Assembly (NCBI GenBank): GCA_034506395.1 | Contig: JAPDPQ010000007.1 | Location: 124,001 to 188,000, forward strand | Origin: a candidate division KSB1 bacterium | GTDB taxonomy: Bacteria > Zhuqueibacterota > Zhuqueibacteria > Thermofontimicrobiales > Thermofontimicrobiaceae | DNA length: 64,000 nt | Direction: 5' to 3' | In this document: positions 48,670-57,708 of the stretch, piece after piece | Numbering within the stretch: position 1 is the stretch's first letter | Layout of the letters: each line of letters opens with the position of its first letter | Program-made: the position numbers and the translations under genes | The notes under the pieces: model-generated | What the model was told of the DNA's origin: nothing | What the model saw: only the letters and a program-made list of their open reading frames with translations | Databases searched by the model: none

Positions 48670-49148
48670 ACCGCAAAAGCGTGGAGCAATTGATGAACTC
48701 ATCATTTGAAATTGGTCAGGCTCAGCCCAGCGATATTCGCTGGATCGCAGCAGCTCAGGTAGCCATGGCAGCTGAAACCGAAGGAATTGTACTTGATCCG
48801 ACGCAAGTTGTGCAAGGCGTTCGATATATTTTCGACCATCCAGAGCGCGGTTTCTACATTTTAGCAAGAGCTGATCAGCAACCGATCGGATGTCTATTAA
48901 TCCTGAAAGAGTGGAGCGATTGGCGCAATGGCGATGTGTGGTGGATTCATAGCGTCTATGTCGATCCATCTCATCGCAAGCGAGGCGTTTTTAAGCAGAT
49001 GTTCCAGCATATCGAGCAACTCGCGAGAAGCTCTCAAATCCGAGGAGTGCGGCTCTACGTAGACAAACGCAATGTCAGCGCTCAAAAAGTTTATAAAAAA
49101 TTAGGGATGACAAACGAGCATTATGAGCTATTTGAAAAGATGTTTTAA
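48666..49148 (+). CDS. GNAT-family N-acetyltransferase
   Basis: A 160-residue cytosolic acyl-CoA-dependent acetyltransferase. The core has I-H-S-V-Y-V-D-P-S-H-R-K-R-G-V near residue 100, which carries the acetyl-CoA pyrophosphate loop (R-x-x-G-V, with V in the last place of the usual R-x-x-G-x-G/A), and N-V-S-A-Q-K-V-Y-K-K-L-G-M near 140. Its ATG overlaps the stop of the beta-lactamase-family gene by four bases. The acceptor substrate cannot be told. Confidence 0.88.
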   Translation: MNRKSVEQLMNSSFEIGQAQPSDIRWIAAAQVAMAAETEGIVLDPTQVVQGVRYIFDHPERGFYILARADQQPIGCLLILKEWSDWRNGDVWWIHSVYVDPSHRKRGVFKQMFQHIEQLARSSQIRGVRLYVDKRNVSAQKVYKKLGMTNEHYELFEKMF

Positions 49149-49479
49149 ATGGCGACACTGGGTTAGAATGGGAGATTCGAGCCGAATTATTAAGTGATCA
49201 GACAGAGAAGCAAATATTCATTCTTAATGATGATTTGCGAAGGATAATTCCCCATTGGTCAACAGGGCATAACATAGCGATGGAGCGAAATCCCCCCGAT
49301 TTCGCTCAATATTGCAGCAAAGTGCCTTATTGTCATAGTCAACTGCTACAAAATTGGTGATTGCTCAATGCCAGAAAATAGTTTCGTTTCAGCCGTAGTA
49401 ACAACTGAGCATTTGCTGAAAGAGTTTGGTTTGCCAGATCGTTGGCATGAGTGGCCCATGGACCCATTTTCTATTTGTT
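49149..49479. other. Convergent intergenic region with a perfect hairpin
   Basis: Besides the hairpin listed separately, I see no gene or promoter. Confidence 0.35.
49283..49307. terminator. Perfect 10-bp hairpin between convergent genes
   Basis: GAGCGAAATC (49283-49292) and GATTTCGCTC (49298-49307) around a CCCCC loop. There is no U-run, so it would be an atypical terminator serving the GNAT and EamA genes, or a repeat remnant. Confidence 0.45.
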
Positions 49480-50409
49480 TCAAATTGCGATGAGTACCAA
49501 CCCGGTAATCCCAGCGCCAACCCCTATTAAAGTGATGGATGATGATCCTTCTTTTAAAAACAGAGCGCTATAACTAACAAAAGCCAAGATACAGATTCCA
49601 ACGGCCAAAGGGAAAACCATGGAGAGCATCTGGTATTTCTCAAATATGTCCATAGCGCCGAATAGGGTGATCGGGCTGACAAAGACAATCATTCCTGAGA
49701 GCGATCCCAGCATTATTGTGCCGCGATCAAGTCGACCACGCGTCGCGATAAGAACAATAAGATAGCTGATAAAAAAACCACTGTTCAATAGGAAGCCGCG
49801 TAGGTTGGCCTTATCATCCCAGTTCGGCCAGAAGTTTGGGACCAGCGTAACGGTCTGGTGAATGCCCAAAACCGCAAAGGCGGCCAGGCTTAGCGAAAAC
49901 CAGATGATCCAGGAACCCCCGGCGCGACTAGGCTCTCTGCGATCACCCATTCCAATTGCCAATACGCTGATCAAAATAATAAAAATACCTAATTGCTTCA
50001 TTCCGGTCAACGGTTCGTCATGTGCCAAAACGCCAAACAAAAACGGGATAATGAAGGCAAATTGAGAGATGGTCCAAACGACTCCGTGATGCCCAATACG
50101 CATCGCCCGGTGCAAGAGGATCACCCCTAAAGTCCCAATCGCACCAGAGGATACCATCGCAAGTATGAGCTCAGGCAACCGGGCGACAGAGCCATTAAAT
50201 ATGAGCATTGGTCGACTCTGAAATATCCCGAACAAAACAGTACCAATAAAAGTCGACACCGACATGATGGCAAAAAAATTCAGCGATTTTCGGACTGCGT
50301 AACTAAATATGATGCCATTGCCGCACCATAAAATACCAGTCAACGCAATTAACGTGATTCCTTCGAGCAAATTTTTCTTAACCCTTTCATAAAATAGATG
50401 GCAGCTCAT
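49480..50409 (-). CDS. EamA/DMT-superfamily transporter
   Basis: A 309-residue inner-membrane protein with about ten hydrophobic segments in two EamA-like halves (residues 20-145 and 165-305). It starts with a basic cytosolic end and has the G-T-L-G-V-I-L-L-H-R-A-M segment where the first repeat ends. DMT carriers export metabolites or amino acids; no residue in the sequence fixes the substrate. It lies 162 bp downstream of the ThuA-like gene on the same strand. Confidence 0.85.
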   Translation of the reverse strand: MSCHLFYERVKKNLLEGITLIALTGILWCGNGIIFSYAVRKSLNFFAIMSVSTFIGTVLFGIFQSRPMLIFNGSVARLPELILAMVSSGAIGTLGVILLHRAMRIGHHGVVWTISQFAFIIPFLFGVLAHDEPLTGMKQLGIFIILISVLAIGMGDRREPSRAGGSWIIWFSLSLAAFAVLGIHQTVTLVPNFWPNWDDKANLRGFLLNSGFFISYLIVLIATRGRLDRGTIMLGSLSGMIVFVSPITLFGAMDIFEKYQMLSMVFPLAVGICILAFVSYSALFLKEGSSSITLIGVGAGITGLVLIAI

Positions 50410-50571
50410 CCAGATAAAAAATTAACAAATATCGCTTTCCAATACAGAATTTCAGGGAAATTATAAAAGCTCTTCTTTATGAAAAAAGGCAATGCCGCGA
50501 GAGCAGTTGTTCCAGGCGAACCTGATGGTTTTTGAATCATGAAATGTCTTTGAATCCATCCCAATAATTCA

Positions 50572-51318
50572 TCAACCAGATAAAGGAAGGTTACCAATTT
50601 TCTCAAGCGGTTCCACCATCGGACATTTATCTTGTATCATCACCTGAGGTCTGGCCCAGCGGACGGCATTGGTGATGACTCTTTGAATTTCCGGTTGATG
50701 ATAAATCGGGTACGTTTCATGCCCTGGGCTGAAATAGAAAATCTGGCCATGTCCCCGCTCCCAGCAGCAGCCGCTGCGGAATACCTCGCCACCTTGAAAC
50801 CAAGAGATAAAGATCACTTTATCAGGCTCAGGGATATCAAATCGCTCCCCGTACATTTCTGAATGAGGAATCTCAATATAATCGCCAATTCCTTGGGTAA
50901 TGGGATGTCCCGGCGCAATATTCCACAATCTTTCTTTTTCACCGATTTCCCGCCAGCGCAACGAGCAATTGGTTCCCATCAGCGCTTTGAAAATTTTCGA
51001 ATAATGCGCCGAATGGAGCACGATCAAACCCATGCCTTCCAAAACCCTTCGTTGTACCCGCCTGGCGACCTCATCGCTCACCTGCTGATGCACTTTATGA
51101 CCCCACCAGATCAGCACATCCGTTTGATTTAAAATCGCTTCAGACAGCCCATGCTCGAGCTGATCCAGCGTGGCGGTTTTTACGGCAATATCCTCGTGAG
51201 CCGATAGAAATCCAGCTATGGTTTGATGCATGCCATTGGGATAGATTTTGCGGACATTTTCGTCCTGGCGTTCGTGGATGAACTCGTTCCAGATGGTAAC
51301 GTGGATTTTTTTCGTCAT
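50572..51318 (-). CDS. ThuA-like (trehalose-utilisation) domain protein
   Basis: A 248-residue protein of the ThuA family, a class I glutamine amidotransferase-like fold. It starts K-I-H-V-T-I-W-N-E, has W-W-G-H-K-V-H near residue 90, G-L-I-V-L-H-S-A-H near 118, and a late [13 protein letters not shown] near 215. In rhizobia ThuA takes part in trehalose or disaccharide oxidation; in most genomes its reaction is unknown. No sugar gene lies near it here, so the function stays open. Confidence 0.88.
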   Translation of the reverse strand: MTKKIHVTIWNEFIHERQDENVRKIYPNGMHQTIAGFLSAHEDIAVKTATLDQLEHGLSEAILNQTDVLIWWGHKVHQQVSDEVARRVQRRVLEGMGLIVLHSAHYSKIFKALMGTNCSLRWREIGEKERLWNIAPGHPITQGIGDYIEIPHSEMYGERFDIPEPDKVIFISWFQGGEVFRSGCCWERGHGQIFYFSPGHETYPIYHQPEIQRVITNAVRWARPQVMIQDKCPMVEPLEKIGNLPLSG

Positions 51319-51678
51319 AATAATTGCTCGTGTATTGATAATAAAAAAGCCAATTAAAAAGTAAGGTGATTAAAATAAATTGAGGGAGATAAGTTCCAAG
51401 AAACAGCTATCAATGAGCTCAAAAATGATATCTGTGGCGAGATTTATGGGTGCATTCATCATTAGTCATGCATTAAGCTTGGTAAAATGATTGATGAGAG
51501 AAGAGTCAACTTCATTAAGAAAGCAGGATTAGGTTCGAGCAGCAGAGTGATCAAAAAGAGTTTTAGGTTCGCCGACTATCAGAAATATCATGCGTAATGG
51601 AATTCTTCTCCATGATTTTTTAAAAAGAAAATGATGCTTTAGTTTAAACGGCGAATTTCCACTTTGACGCTCGCTCAG
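51319..51678. other. Intergenic region
   Basis: AT-rich spacer between two minus-strand genes. I see no gene, promoter of good quality or terminator. Confidence 0.35.
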
Positions 51679-54600
51679 CTACGCCCTTCGCAGCTTCAGC
51701 AAAAATGTTGTCCCTCGATTTGGAGCGCTCTTAATTACATCAATGCTCCCTCCGTATTTTTCCAGGGTCTTTCGAGCGTAATAGAGGCCAAAGCCGCCAT
51801 TCGAATCGTTCTTAGTAGAGTATCCTTCCTCAAAAATTGTGTCCCAAAGCCTTCGAGGTATGCCACAACCATTGTCAGAGAATTCAATAAAAAGATGACG
51901 ATCGTTTTGATGAAGCTTGACGGAAATTTTTGGATTAGGTTGACCGATCATTGCCCGCTGAGCATTCTGCACCAGATTATCCATGATCATCGCAAATTCG
52001 TTCGGCTTAATGCAGACCCAGGCTTCCTCCTGTTGAACGTTTCCATTTGAAAAACGGATCACAGCTGCTGGGTTATGGTCTAGTGCTGCAAAGGTCCCAT
52101 GAATAAATTTAACCGCATCGCATGTGAACCAGCGAATCGCACTGCGATAGACCTCTCTAAGGTTCAATTTGATCTGTTCGATCAAATGATAGACATTTTT
52201 CAATAAATCTCTTGAGATACTTTTCTTCAATGCCAATATCACTTTAATCTTTTCAAGATTGGAAGAGAGCGCCAACCGCTGTCGATCCAATTCCGCTGCT
52301 GCTTGAACCTGAATCCCAGCGCTTTGGGCCAACTGGTGAATGTGACCGAGCTCTTTGAAAGCCAATTGGTAATAGCTCAAAATGGTTTCCTTGAGTTGTT
52401 GTTCAATTTTTTCTGAAATCGGCTGATTGGGAGGTAAATTGACGGCGAACAGTTGCAATTGATTTAAACAACTGGTGGCCCAACTGCCATGATCAAATGC
52501 TTTGCAAGCGACCAGCAACTCTTCTGCCAATCGTTCCTTGGTGGTGTGAGCCACCTGCATTTTTTGGATGTAAGCTAATCCTCCGAAAGAAAAAATTGCC
52601 AGCAATACCGGAACAATTGATGCGAACCATATATTAGCATCCTTGGTGACGAAAACAAGGATGAGATACAATCCTAACGGATAGCCAGGCAACAGCATTG
52701 GATGGCGTAGGGCGATCCACTTTTTTCGATCAAAGATCAAGGCAGCAGCGATAAACAGTGCCACCAAAGCGATAAATTTGAAAAATTCAATCTGAACCCG
52801 TTGCGATTTTACGATTCGCATGACAGAACGCTGGAGCAAGGCGAGCGATTTTGCCCAGCCAGCCTGTTCTTCAATAAATAAAATTTGTCCTGGCTCCACA
52901 TTAGTTTTAAAAATTTCGATACCGCTGGGAAACCAGATTTTCAGATCATAGGTCTGATCACTCTGAACCCCAAAATGGATGGTAGTGGAATTCATGCAGC
53001 CGTAGCCGTACCCACCGTTAATTTCTCGCATGCCCAGCAAATATTCCTTTTGATCGAGATGACCGCTTGCATATAAAAATGCTTTGGCGCCAATGGCATC
53101 CCGATTGCTTTTGGTGCCAATTAATTTAATTTCCAAATAGTTTTTGTTATTGAGTTTATTTTCGTAATAAATGCTCTCGGCATCATTATTGGCGACATAC
53201 AAGTCCAGATCGCCATCGTTATCGGGGTCGCCGCAAGCTACGCCATTGGAATAGCGAGCGGATTCTAATTTAAAAGTCTTTTCATCTTTGATGAATTTCT
53301 TGTTGCCGAGATTTTTAAAAAAGATATTCGGTCCCCGATTGGACAGAAACAGATCGAGATCACCGTCGTTATCCGCATCGAAGAAGCAGGCGCTGCTGGT
53401 GAGGCAGGAATCGAGCAACCCTGCTGCCTCTGTAATATCGGTGAAGTGACCCATGCCGTCATTTTCATACAGTCGATTGCTTGAAACTAATTTGCAAATA
53501 TAGAGATCGAGATCGCCGTCATTGTCGATATCCGCCAGGCAGGCTGCTGTGCTTTTGGCCAGTGAATCGGGCCCGGGTGGCAACCAGAGGTTTGTGACAT
53601 CTCGATAAAATGGGAGGTGAGTGCGAAGATCGATCCCATCGTTACGATAGACCCGATTGGGTAAATTGAAGAATGTTACCACCAAATCCAGATCGCCATC
53701 GCCATCCAGGTCGCCGAGGGTGGCACTTTTGCCGCCACGACGGCTGGTAAGTCCCGCCAAATGCGTGATCTCTCTAAATTTCCCAAACCCATTGTTGAGG
53801 AATAGCATGTTGGTGGTATCCTCATTGGTAACGAACAGATCGACGTCGCCGTCGTTATCAATATCGCCCCAGGTTCCGACCTGGGAGCGGACGATGCCGC
53901 CAGACACGCCGGCTTTAATAGCTACCTCTCGAAAGCTTTGATTTTCTCGATTTTCATAAAGCATGTTTTTTTCGTACATGCTGGTGAGATAAATATCCCG
54001 ATCTCCATCATTGTCCATATCGGCGATGGCGACGCCCATGTCGAAAATTACAGGCCCTTCTTTGGAGCGAGCTGGTTCGAGCAGATCTAGATGCTCAGCG
54101 CCATCGATGAAGAAATTTCCATGAATATTTTTGATTTGCCGATTGCCTCTATATAGAAAAACATGGTTTTTATCAAATGTGTTTATGCTATATACATCAT
54201 CATCCCCATCGCCATCCAAATCTCCAAAGGCAACGCCGTATTCATCAGAAGTTCCTTGCATCGGAGATGATACATACTGCCAGAGTTGCCGGGGAGAAGG
54301 CGTCGATTGTTGGTGGATATAGCTTATTTTACCATCATGCGTAAGCAAATAGATTTTGGTTTGGGGATTTTCAGGTGGTTTAGTGAACCAGAGGATATCG
54401 CGCTGGCGATTGGGATAAGAAACAATAGCCGTTCCTGCGCTACCGCCTTTCACAATTCCGTTGTTATGGAAAAATGTGGGACGAATTATATCTTGCCAGT
54501 TGACCACGAGCGTATCTTGAATCAAAGTCGTGAAATCTACCAGATTCGATTGATCTCGCACCAATCGGATCACCTGGGGATTGTCATTCAGAAAACCCCA

Positions 54601-55281
54601 GCCGAGGGTATCATTCACCATGACAACACTCGGTATGGCATCTCTTTTAAATTGCATTTTGATCCCCCAATTTTTACCATCCCAATGCAACAGGAATCCG
54701 ATGTCCCGATATTTGCCACCAGCCCAGCCACAACTGTCGTTGGCCATGCTGATATTGGTTACGTGGCCAAATATGGGACAGGGTACCAGTTCCCATTTCG
54801 ATCCATCAAAGTGCATAATCTGTCCCCACTGACAAACGGCCCAGATATTATTCGGGCCTAAATAGTCCATTTGCAGAATCGGGTCAGCGTTGGGAGTGTA
54901 ATAATCAATCGGTTTATCATTTACCAGGTGGCGAATACAATAGCGATATCTTATTTTGTCGAAGCAACCGAACCATGGACCCTGGGCGTAATAGCCGAAT
55001 AATTCAAAGAATTGAATATTTGTTGGCGTTAAGTCAACCTGCCAGACACCATTTTTTAAATGGTACAATTTCCGCGATGCATCCCCAGTAAGAGCCCAGC
55101 CATTGGACGAGTCGAAAAAAATAGCCCCAAAAATTTTTTCTTCAAATGGGAAGGAAGACACCAACCATCCCAATTCTTTAAGGTCAACCAATCTGGAACT
55201 AGCAAGAGGCTTTGATACATTGGAAAGAATTTCAAAAAAAGAAAGGCTGACAATTGCTATCATTTTTAACAATCGAGCCAT
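51679..55281 (-). CDS. Sensor kinase with extracytoplasmic FG-GAP/VCBS-ASPIC/UnbV region
   Basis: A 1200-residue membrane protein combining two normally separate parts. Residues 1-28 look like a signal peptide. About 35-340 contain propeller-like W-x-x-G-D strands. About 350-700 hold at least seven FG-GAP/VCBS repeats with calcium-loop motifs such as D-L-D-G-D-G-D-D-D and D-I-D-N-D-G-D-L-D. About 725-800 is an ASPIC/UnbV-type domain ending G-Q-I-L-F-I. About 825-905 carry three membrane helices. The cytosolic end has a helical region (possible phospho-acceptor His in F-D-H-G-S-W near 930) and a histidine-kinase ATPase (about 1100-1197) with N-box N-L-V-Q-N-A-Q-R-A, G1 D-N-G-C-G-I-P, F-box and G2 N-G-G-F-G-L. 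No canonical H-box is present and no response regulator is adjacent, so the output is unknown. Confidence 0.85.
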   Translation of the reverse strand: MARLLKMIAIVSLSFFEILSNVSKPLASSRLVDLKELGWLVSSFPFEEKIFGAIFFDSSNGWALTGDASRKLYHLKNGVWQVDLTPTNIQFFELFGYYAQGPWFGCFDKIRYRYCIRHLVNDKPIDYYTPNADPILQMDYLGPNNIWAVCQWGQIMHFDGSKWELVPCPIFGHVTNISMANDSCGWAGGKYRDIGFLLHWDGKNWGIKMQFKRDAIPSVVMVNDTLGWGFLNDNPQVIRLVRDQSNLVDFTTLIQDTLVVNWQDIIRPTFFHNNGIVKGGSAGTAIVSYPNRQRDILWFTKPPENPQTKIYLLTHDGKISYIHQQSTPSPRQLWQYVSSPMQGTSDEYGVAFGDLDGDGDDDVYSINTFDKNHVFLYRGNRQIKNIHGNFFIDGAEHLDLLEPARSKEGPVIFDMGVAIADMDNDGDRDIYLTSMYEKNMLYENRENQSFREVAIKAGVSGGIVRSQVGTWGDIDNDGDVDLFVTNEDTTNMLFLNNGFGKFREITHLAGLTSRRGGKSATLGDLDGDGDLDLVVTFFNLPNRVYRNDGIDLRTHLPFYRDVTNLWLPPGPDSLAKSTAACLADIDNDGDLDLYICKLVSSNRLYENDGMGHFTDITEAAGLLDSCLTSSACFFDADNDGDLDLFLSNRGPNIFFKNLGNKKFIKDEKTFKLESARYSNGVACGDPDNDGDLDLYVANNDAESIYYENKLNNKNYLEIKLIGTKSNRDAIGAKAFLYASGHLDQKEYLLGMREINGGYGYGCMNSTTIHFGVQSDQTYDLKIWFPSGIEIFKTNVEPGQILFIEEQAGWAKSLALLQRSVMRIVKSQRVQIEFFKFIALVALFIAAALIFDRKKWIALRHPMLLPGYPLGLYLILVFVTKDANIWFASIVPVLLAIFSFGGLAYIQKMQVAHTTKERLAEELLVACKAFDHGSWATSCLNQLQLFAVNLPPNQPISEKIEQQLKETILSYYQLAFKELGHIHQLAQSAGIQVQAAAELDRQRLALSSNLEKIKVILALKKSISRDLLKNVYHLIEQIKLNLREVYRSAIRWFTCDAVKFIHGTFAALDHNPAAVIRFSNGNVQQEEAWVCIKPNEFAMIMDNLVQNAQRAMIGQPNPKISVKLHQNDRHLFIEFSDNGCGIPRRLWDTIFEEGYSTKNDSNGGFGLYYARKTLEKYGGSIDVIKSAPNRGTTFLLKLRRA

Positions 55282-55614
55282 ATAAATTTTTCAATTGGAG
55301 GTTTAATTGACTGACCAATTTTTGCTGTGTTGTGGATCAATCATTAATATAACTTATTTTTATCAAAAAGCAAGATTTTTTATTTAAAAATTCAATTCTT
55401 ATTCTGAAATATGATTTAAAACCAAGAAGAGATACCATTTGAGATTCGTTCGTTCTGGATAATGGATTCAGCTCGTTTCTCAGCATGTTTTCTTGCCGAA
55501 ATAGTGCTTGACAAATTCTAAAAAATTGTTTATAATAAAATCCTCAATAGGTTGTAAGAACGATGTCTTTTATGTTGATCTGCAAAGCTGGCATTAGGCG
55601 ATTCAAAATTGCGC
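55282..55614. other. Divergent intergenic region with the hydrogenase-operon promoter
   Basis: It contains the perfect-consensus promoter listed separately. A 40-codon out-of-frame ORF starting at 55563 overlaps the first operon gene and lacks a ribosome site. Confidence 0.45.
55508..55536 (+). promoter_or_regulatory. Perfect consensus sigma70-like promoter (TTGACA-17-TATAAT) of the hydrogenase-like operon
   Basis: TTGACA at 55508-55513 and TATAAT at 55531-55536 with a 17-bp spacer, about 80 bp ahead of the first gene of the operon. It predicts strong housekeeping expression. Confidence 0.9.
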
Positions 55615-55995
55615 ATGACATTAGCAGAAATAAAAGAGACTTTGGAGGCAGAGCTGCTTACGAGCGACTCGGATTTGTCGGTTGAAGTTCGTTGTGCCTG
55701 TGCAGCGGACATGATGAGTGACGTTTTGGCGTTCACGGAGCCAGCGTCATTGATCATTACGGGACTCATTAGCCAACAGACGCTCAGGACAGTGGAGATC
55801 GCGGATGCGGTCGCTGTGGTATTCGTGCGTGGGAAGCGGCCTGGATCGGATTTGATCGCCTACGCGAATGAAAAGAAGATCCCTTTGCTGGTGACCGATT
55901 TCTGCATGTATGATGCATGTGGTTTATTATTCAAAAAAGGGCTATGTGGGGTAACTCAACAAGTAAAGAAAATCCTAAAAAGAGATGGCTGTTGA
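55615..55995 (+). CDS. DRTGG-domain protein 1
   Basis: A 126-residue soluble protein of the DRTGG family, small domains related to the N-terminal part of HPr kinase and found with CBS and regulatory modules. Visible blocks are A-D-M-M-S-D-V near residue 30, A-S-L-I-I-T-G-L near 45, V-V-F-V-R-G-K-R-P-G near 68, and the C-terminal P-L-L-V-T-D-F-C-M-Y-D-A-C-G-L-L. The start could be the ATG at 55615 or a TTG two codons earlier; neither has a strong ribosome site. It is the first gene of a nine-gene unit and overlaps the next by 11 bp. In Firmicutes and Thermotogae such genes lie beside NADH-dependent [FeFe]-hydrogenase genes. Its ligand is unknown. Confidence 0.78.
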   Translation: MTLAEIKETLEAELLTSDSDLSVEVRCACAADMMSDVLAFTEPASLIITGLISQQTLRTVEIADAVAVVFVRGKRPGSDLIAYANEKKIPLLVTDFCMYDACGLLFKKGLCGVTQQVKKILKRDGC

Positions 55996-56428
55996 TGCGG
56001 GTCTGGTCCAAGAATTTTTAATCAAAGGATGGGATTTCAGTCATGCGGGAGAAGCATCATGCGAAATCAAAAATACGCTAAAGCAGATCGGAATTTCGGC
56101 TGAAATTATTCGGCGGGTGGCGATCGCCGCTTATGAAGCTGAGATGAATGTTGTCATGTACGCCCACCAAGGGATCATGCGGTGTGAGATTGATCCGGAT
56201 CAGATCAAAATCACTGTGGAAGATCAGGGACCTGGAATCGCTGATATTGACCTAGCGATGCAAGAAGGGTATTCTACCGCTACGCCAGAGATGCGCGAAA
56301 TGGGTTTCGGCGCTGGAATGGGGCTTCCCAATATCAAAAGAAATACCGACATTTTTGAAATCACTTCAATCGTGGGATCAGGGACAAAGTTAACGCTAGT
56401 ATTTAGGTTGTCACAGAATCCGCAATGA
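55985..56428 (+). CDS. RsbW/RsbT-type HATPase (anti-sigma factor/serine kinase-like)
   Basis: A 147-residue stand-alone GHKL ATPase. The N-box is A-Y-E-A-E-M-N-V-V-M-Y-A-H near residue 50, G1 is V-E-D-Q-G-P-G-I-A-D near 80, and G2 is G-F-G-A-G-M-G-L-P-N near 110. The pattern is that of serine kinases such as RsbT/RsbW/SpoIIAB, which phosphorylate partner proteins on Ser or Thr, rather than of histidine kinases. No STAS-domain partner is in view. Its start lies inside the preceding DRTGG gene, and the hydrogenase-like gene starts 14 bp after its stop. Confidence 0.85.
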   Translation: MAVDAGLVQEFLIKGWDFSHAGEASCEIKNTLKQIGISAEIIRRVAIAAYEAEMNVVMYAHQGIMRCEIDPDQIKITVEDQGPGIADIDLAMQEGYSTATPEMREMGFGAGMGLPNIKRNTDIFEITSIVGSGTKLTLVFRLSQNPQ

Positions 56429-56442
56429 TACGGAGTTCTGCC

Positions 56443-57708
56443 ATGAAAAAAACGCGGCATTCCATTCGATTCATCGAAGAAAAATGCATCGGCTGCGTTA
56501 CTTGTTTAAGAGCCTGTCCGACCAAAGCCATTCGCGTGGTCAATGATAAGGCCCGATTCGATGAAGAACGCTGTATTGATTGCGGGGAATGCTTTAGGCT
56601 CTGCCCTCACGATGCAATTGCATCTGAAACGACCTCTTACGCTGATCTGAAAAAATTTGAATGTACCATTGCGTTGCCCTCACCAGTTTTATATAGTCAA
56701 TTTGGTTATGATGTTCTCCCCAATCAAATATTGTTAGCTTTAAAGAAAATTGGATTCGATTATGTGTTTGATGAGGCCTGGGATTGCGAGCTGACGACCG
56801 AGGCAATTCAGATCTATCTCGATAATTGCAAAGGGCCGTTCCCTCAAATTTCAATTACTTGTCCTGTGGTGGTTCGGCTAATCACCATGCTTTATCCGTC
56901 GCTGGTGGACCATTTGATCAAACTGGAAATTCCGCGCGAATCTGCCGCCAAAAAATTCAGACAAAAGGCAGCCAGCAGCCGAGGCATTTCACCCGACAAA
57001 ATCGGAGTGATTCACATTACGCCCTGCCCAGCGAAAATGATCTCGATCAATCATCCAGTAGGATTGGAGAAATCGAACCTTGATGGGGCGATCGCTATTT
57101 CGGATATTTACGGTCAATTATTAATGGCGCTCAAGGATCTTGAGGAAGATGTAATCTTGCAGCTTTCCAGCGGCGTTGGTATTGCTTGGGCGATCAGCGG
57201 CGGCGAAATCATGGGGATCCGACAAGAGAATTGCTTGGCAGTTTCTGGCGTTCAAGATGTGATTCGGACGCTCAATGATGTCGAGGCCGGAAAATTGAAC
57301 GAAATTTTATTTTTAGAATGCCTGATCTGCCCTGACGGCTGTATCGGGGGCTCATTAACGGTGCAGAATCGCCACCAGGCGCGCCGGAAGGTTCGTCGGT
57401 TAATTAAGATGTTTGGCGAACAGACACGAGTAAGCCGAGAGATGGTACTACGCTTGTATCGTGACGGCTATTTCAATCTTCAAAAAGAAATATTACCAAA
57501 CCCATTACCACCATTGGACCCTGATCCAGTCAAGGCGATTCAAAAGATCAAACAGCGGGATGAGATCTTAAAAGATCTGCCTGGGAAAAATTGTTCCGCT
57601 TGTGGTGCACCAGATTGTCGGACGCTTGCTGAAGATATCGTTTTGGGGCATGCTTCTGTGGAGGATTGTGTCTTTTTAACGCTTAAAAAACTAATTGGAA
57701 AATCATGA
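56443..57708 (+). CDS. [FeFe]-hydrogenase-like iron-sulfur protein, probable sensory (HydS-type)
   Basis: A 421-residue protein. Residues 10-70 are a two-[4Fe-4S] ferredoxin domain (C-I-G-C-V-T-C-L-R-A-C-P and C-I-D-C-G-E-C-F-R-L-C-P). About 85-310 is a compact [FeFe]-hydrogenase large-subunit-like domain: the four residues matching H-cluster ligands are Cys140 (T-C-P), Cys195 (P-C-P-A-K), Cys296 and Cys300 (C-P-D-G-C-I-G-G). The residue that normally serves as the proton-relay Cys, just before Cys140, is Thr139. The C-terminus (about 375-415) has a further Cys-rich block C-S-A-C-G-A-P-D-C. The start at 56443 follows GGAG. In this family the loss of the relay Cys is linked to very low turnover and a sensing role; whether this protein binds an H-cluster is inference. 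Confidence 0.8.
   Translation: MKKTRHSIRFIEEKCIGCVTCLRACPTKAIRVVNDKARFDEERCIDCGECFRLCPHDAIASETTSYADLKKFECTIALPSPVLYSQFGYDVLPNQILLALKKIGFDYVFDEAWDCELTTEAIQIYLDNCKGPFPQISITCPVVVRLITMLYPSLVDHLIKLEIPRESAAKKFRQKAASSRGISPDKIGVIHITPCPAKMISINHPVGLEKSNLDGAIAISDIYGQLLMALKDLEEDVILQLSSGVGIAWAISGGEIMGIRQENCLAVSGVQDVIRTLNDVEAGKLNEILFLECLICPDGCIGGSLTVQNRHQARRKVRRLIKMFGEQTRVSREMVLRLYRDGYFNLQKEILPNPLPPLDPDPVKAIQKIKQRDEILKDLPGKNCSACGAPDCRTLAEDIVLGHASVEDCVFLTLKKLIGKS

Noticed and set aside
52880-54230. Possible CRISPR or tandem DNA repeat in the sensor-kinase gene
   Set aside because: The periodicity comes from degenerate protein repeats (FG-GAP calcium loops); spacing and DNA sequence vary.
55563-55685. Out-of-frame 40-codon ORF in the leader of the hydrogenase-like operon
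   Set aside because: Considered as a leader peptide, but it lacks a ribosome site and overlaps the first gene in another frame without a regulatory structure.
56443-57708. Catalytic [FeFe]-hydrogenase
   Set aside because: Proton-relay Cys is replaced by Thr and the H-domain is short; catalytic turnover is unlikely, so a sensory or structural role is preferred.
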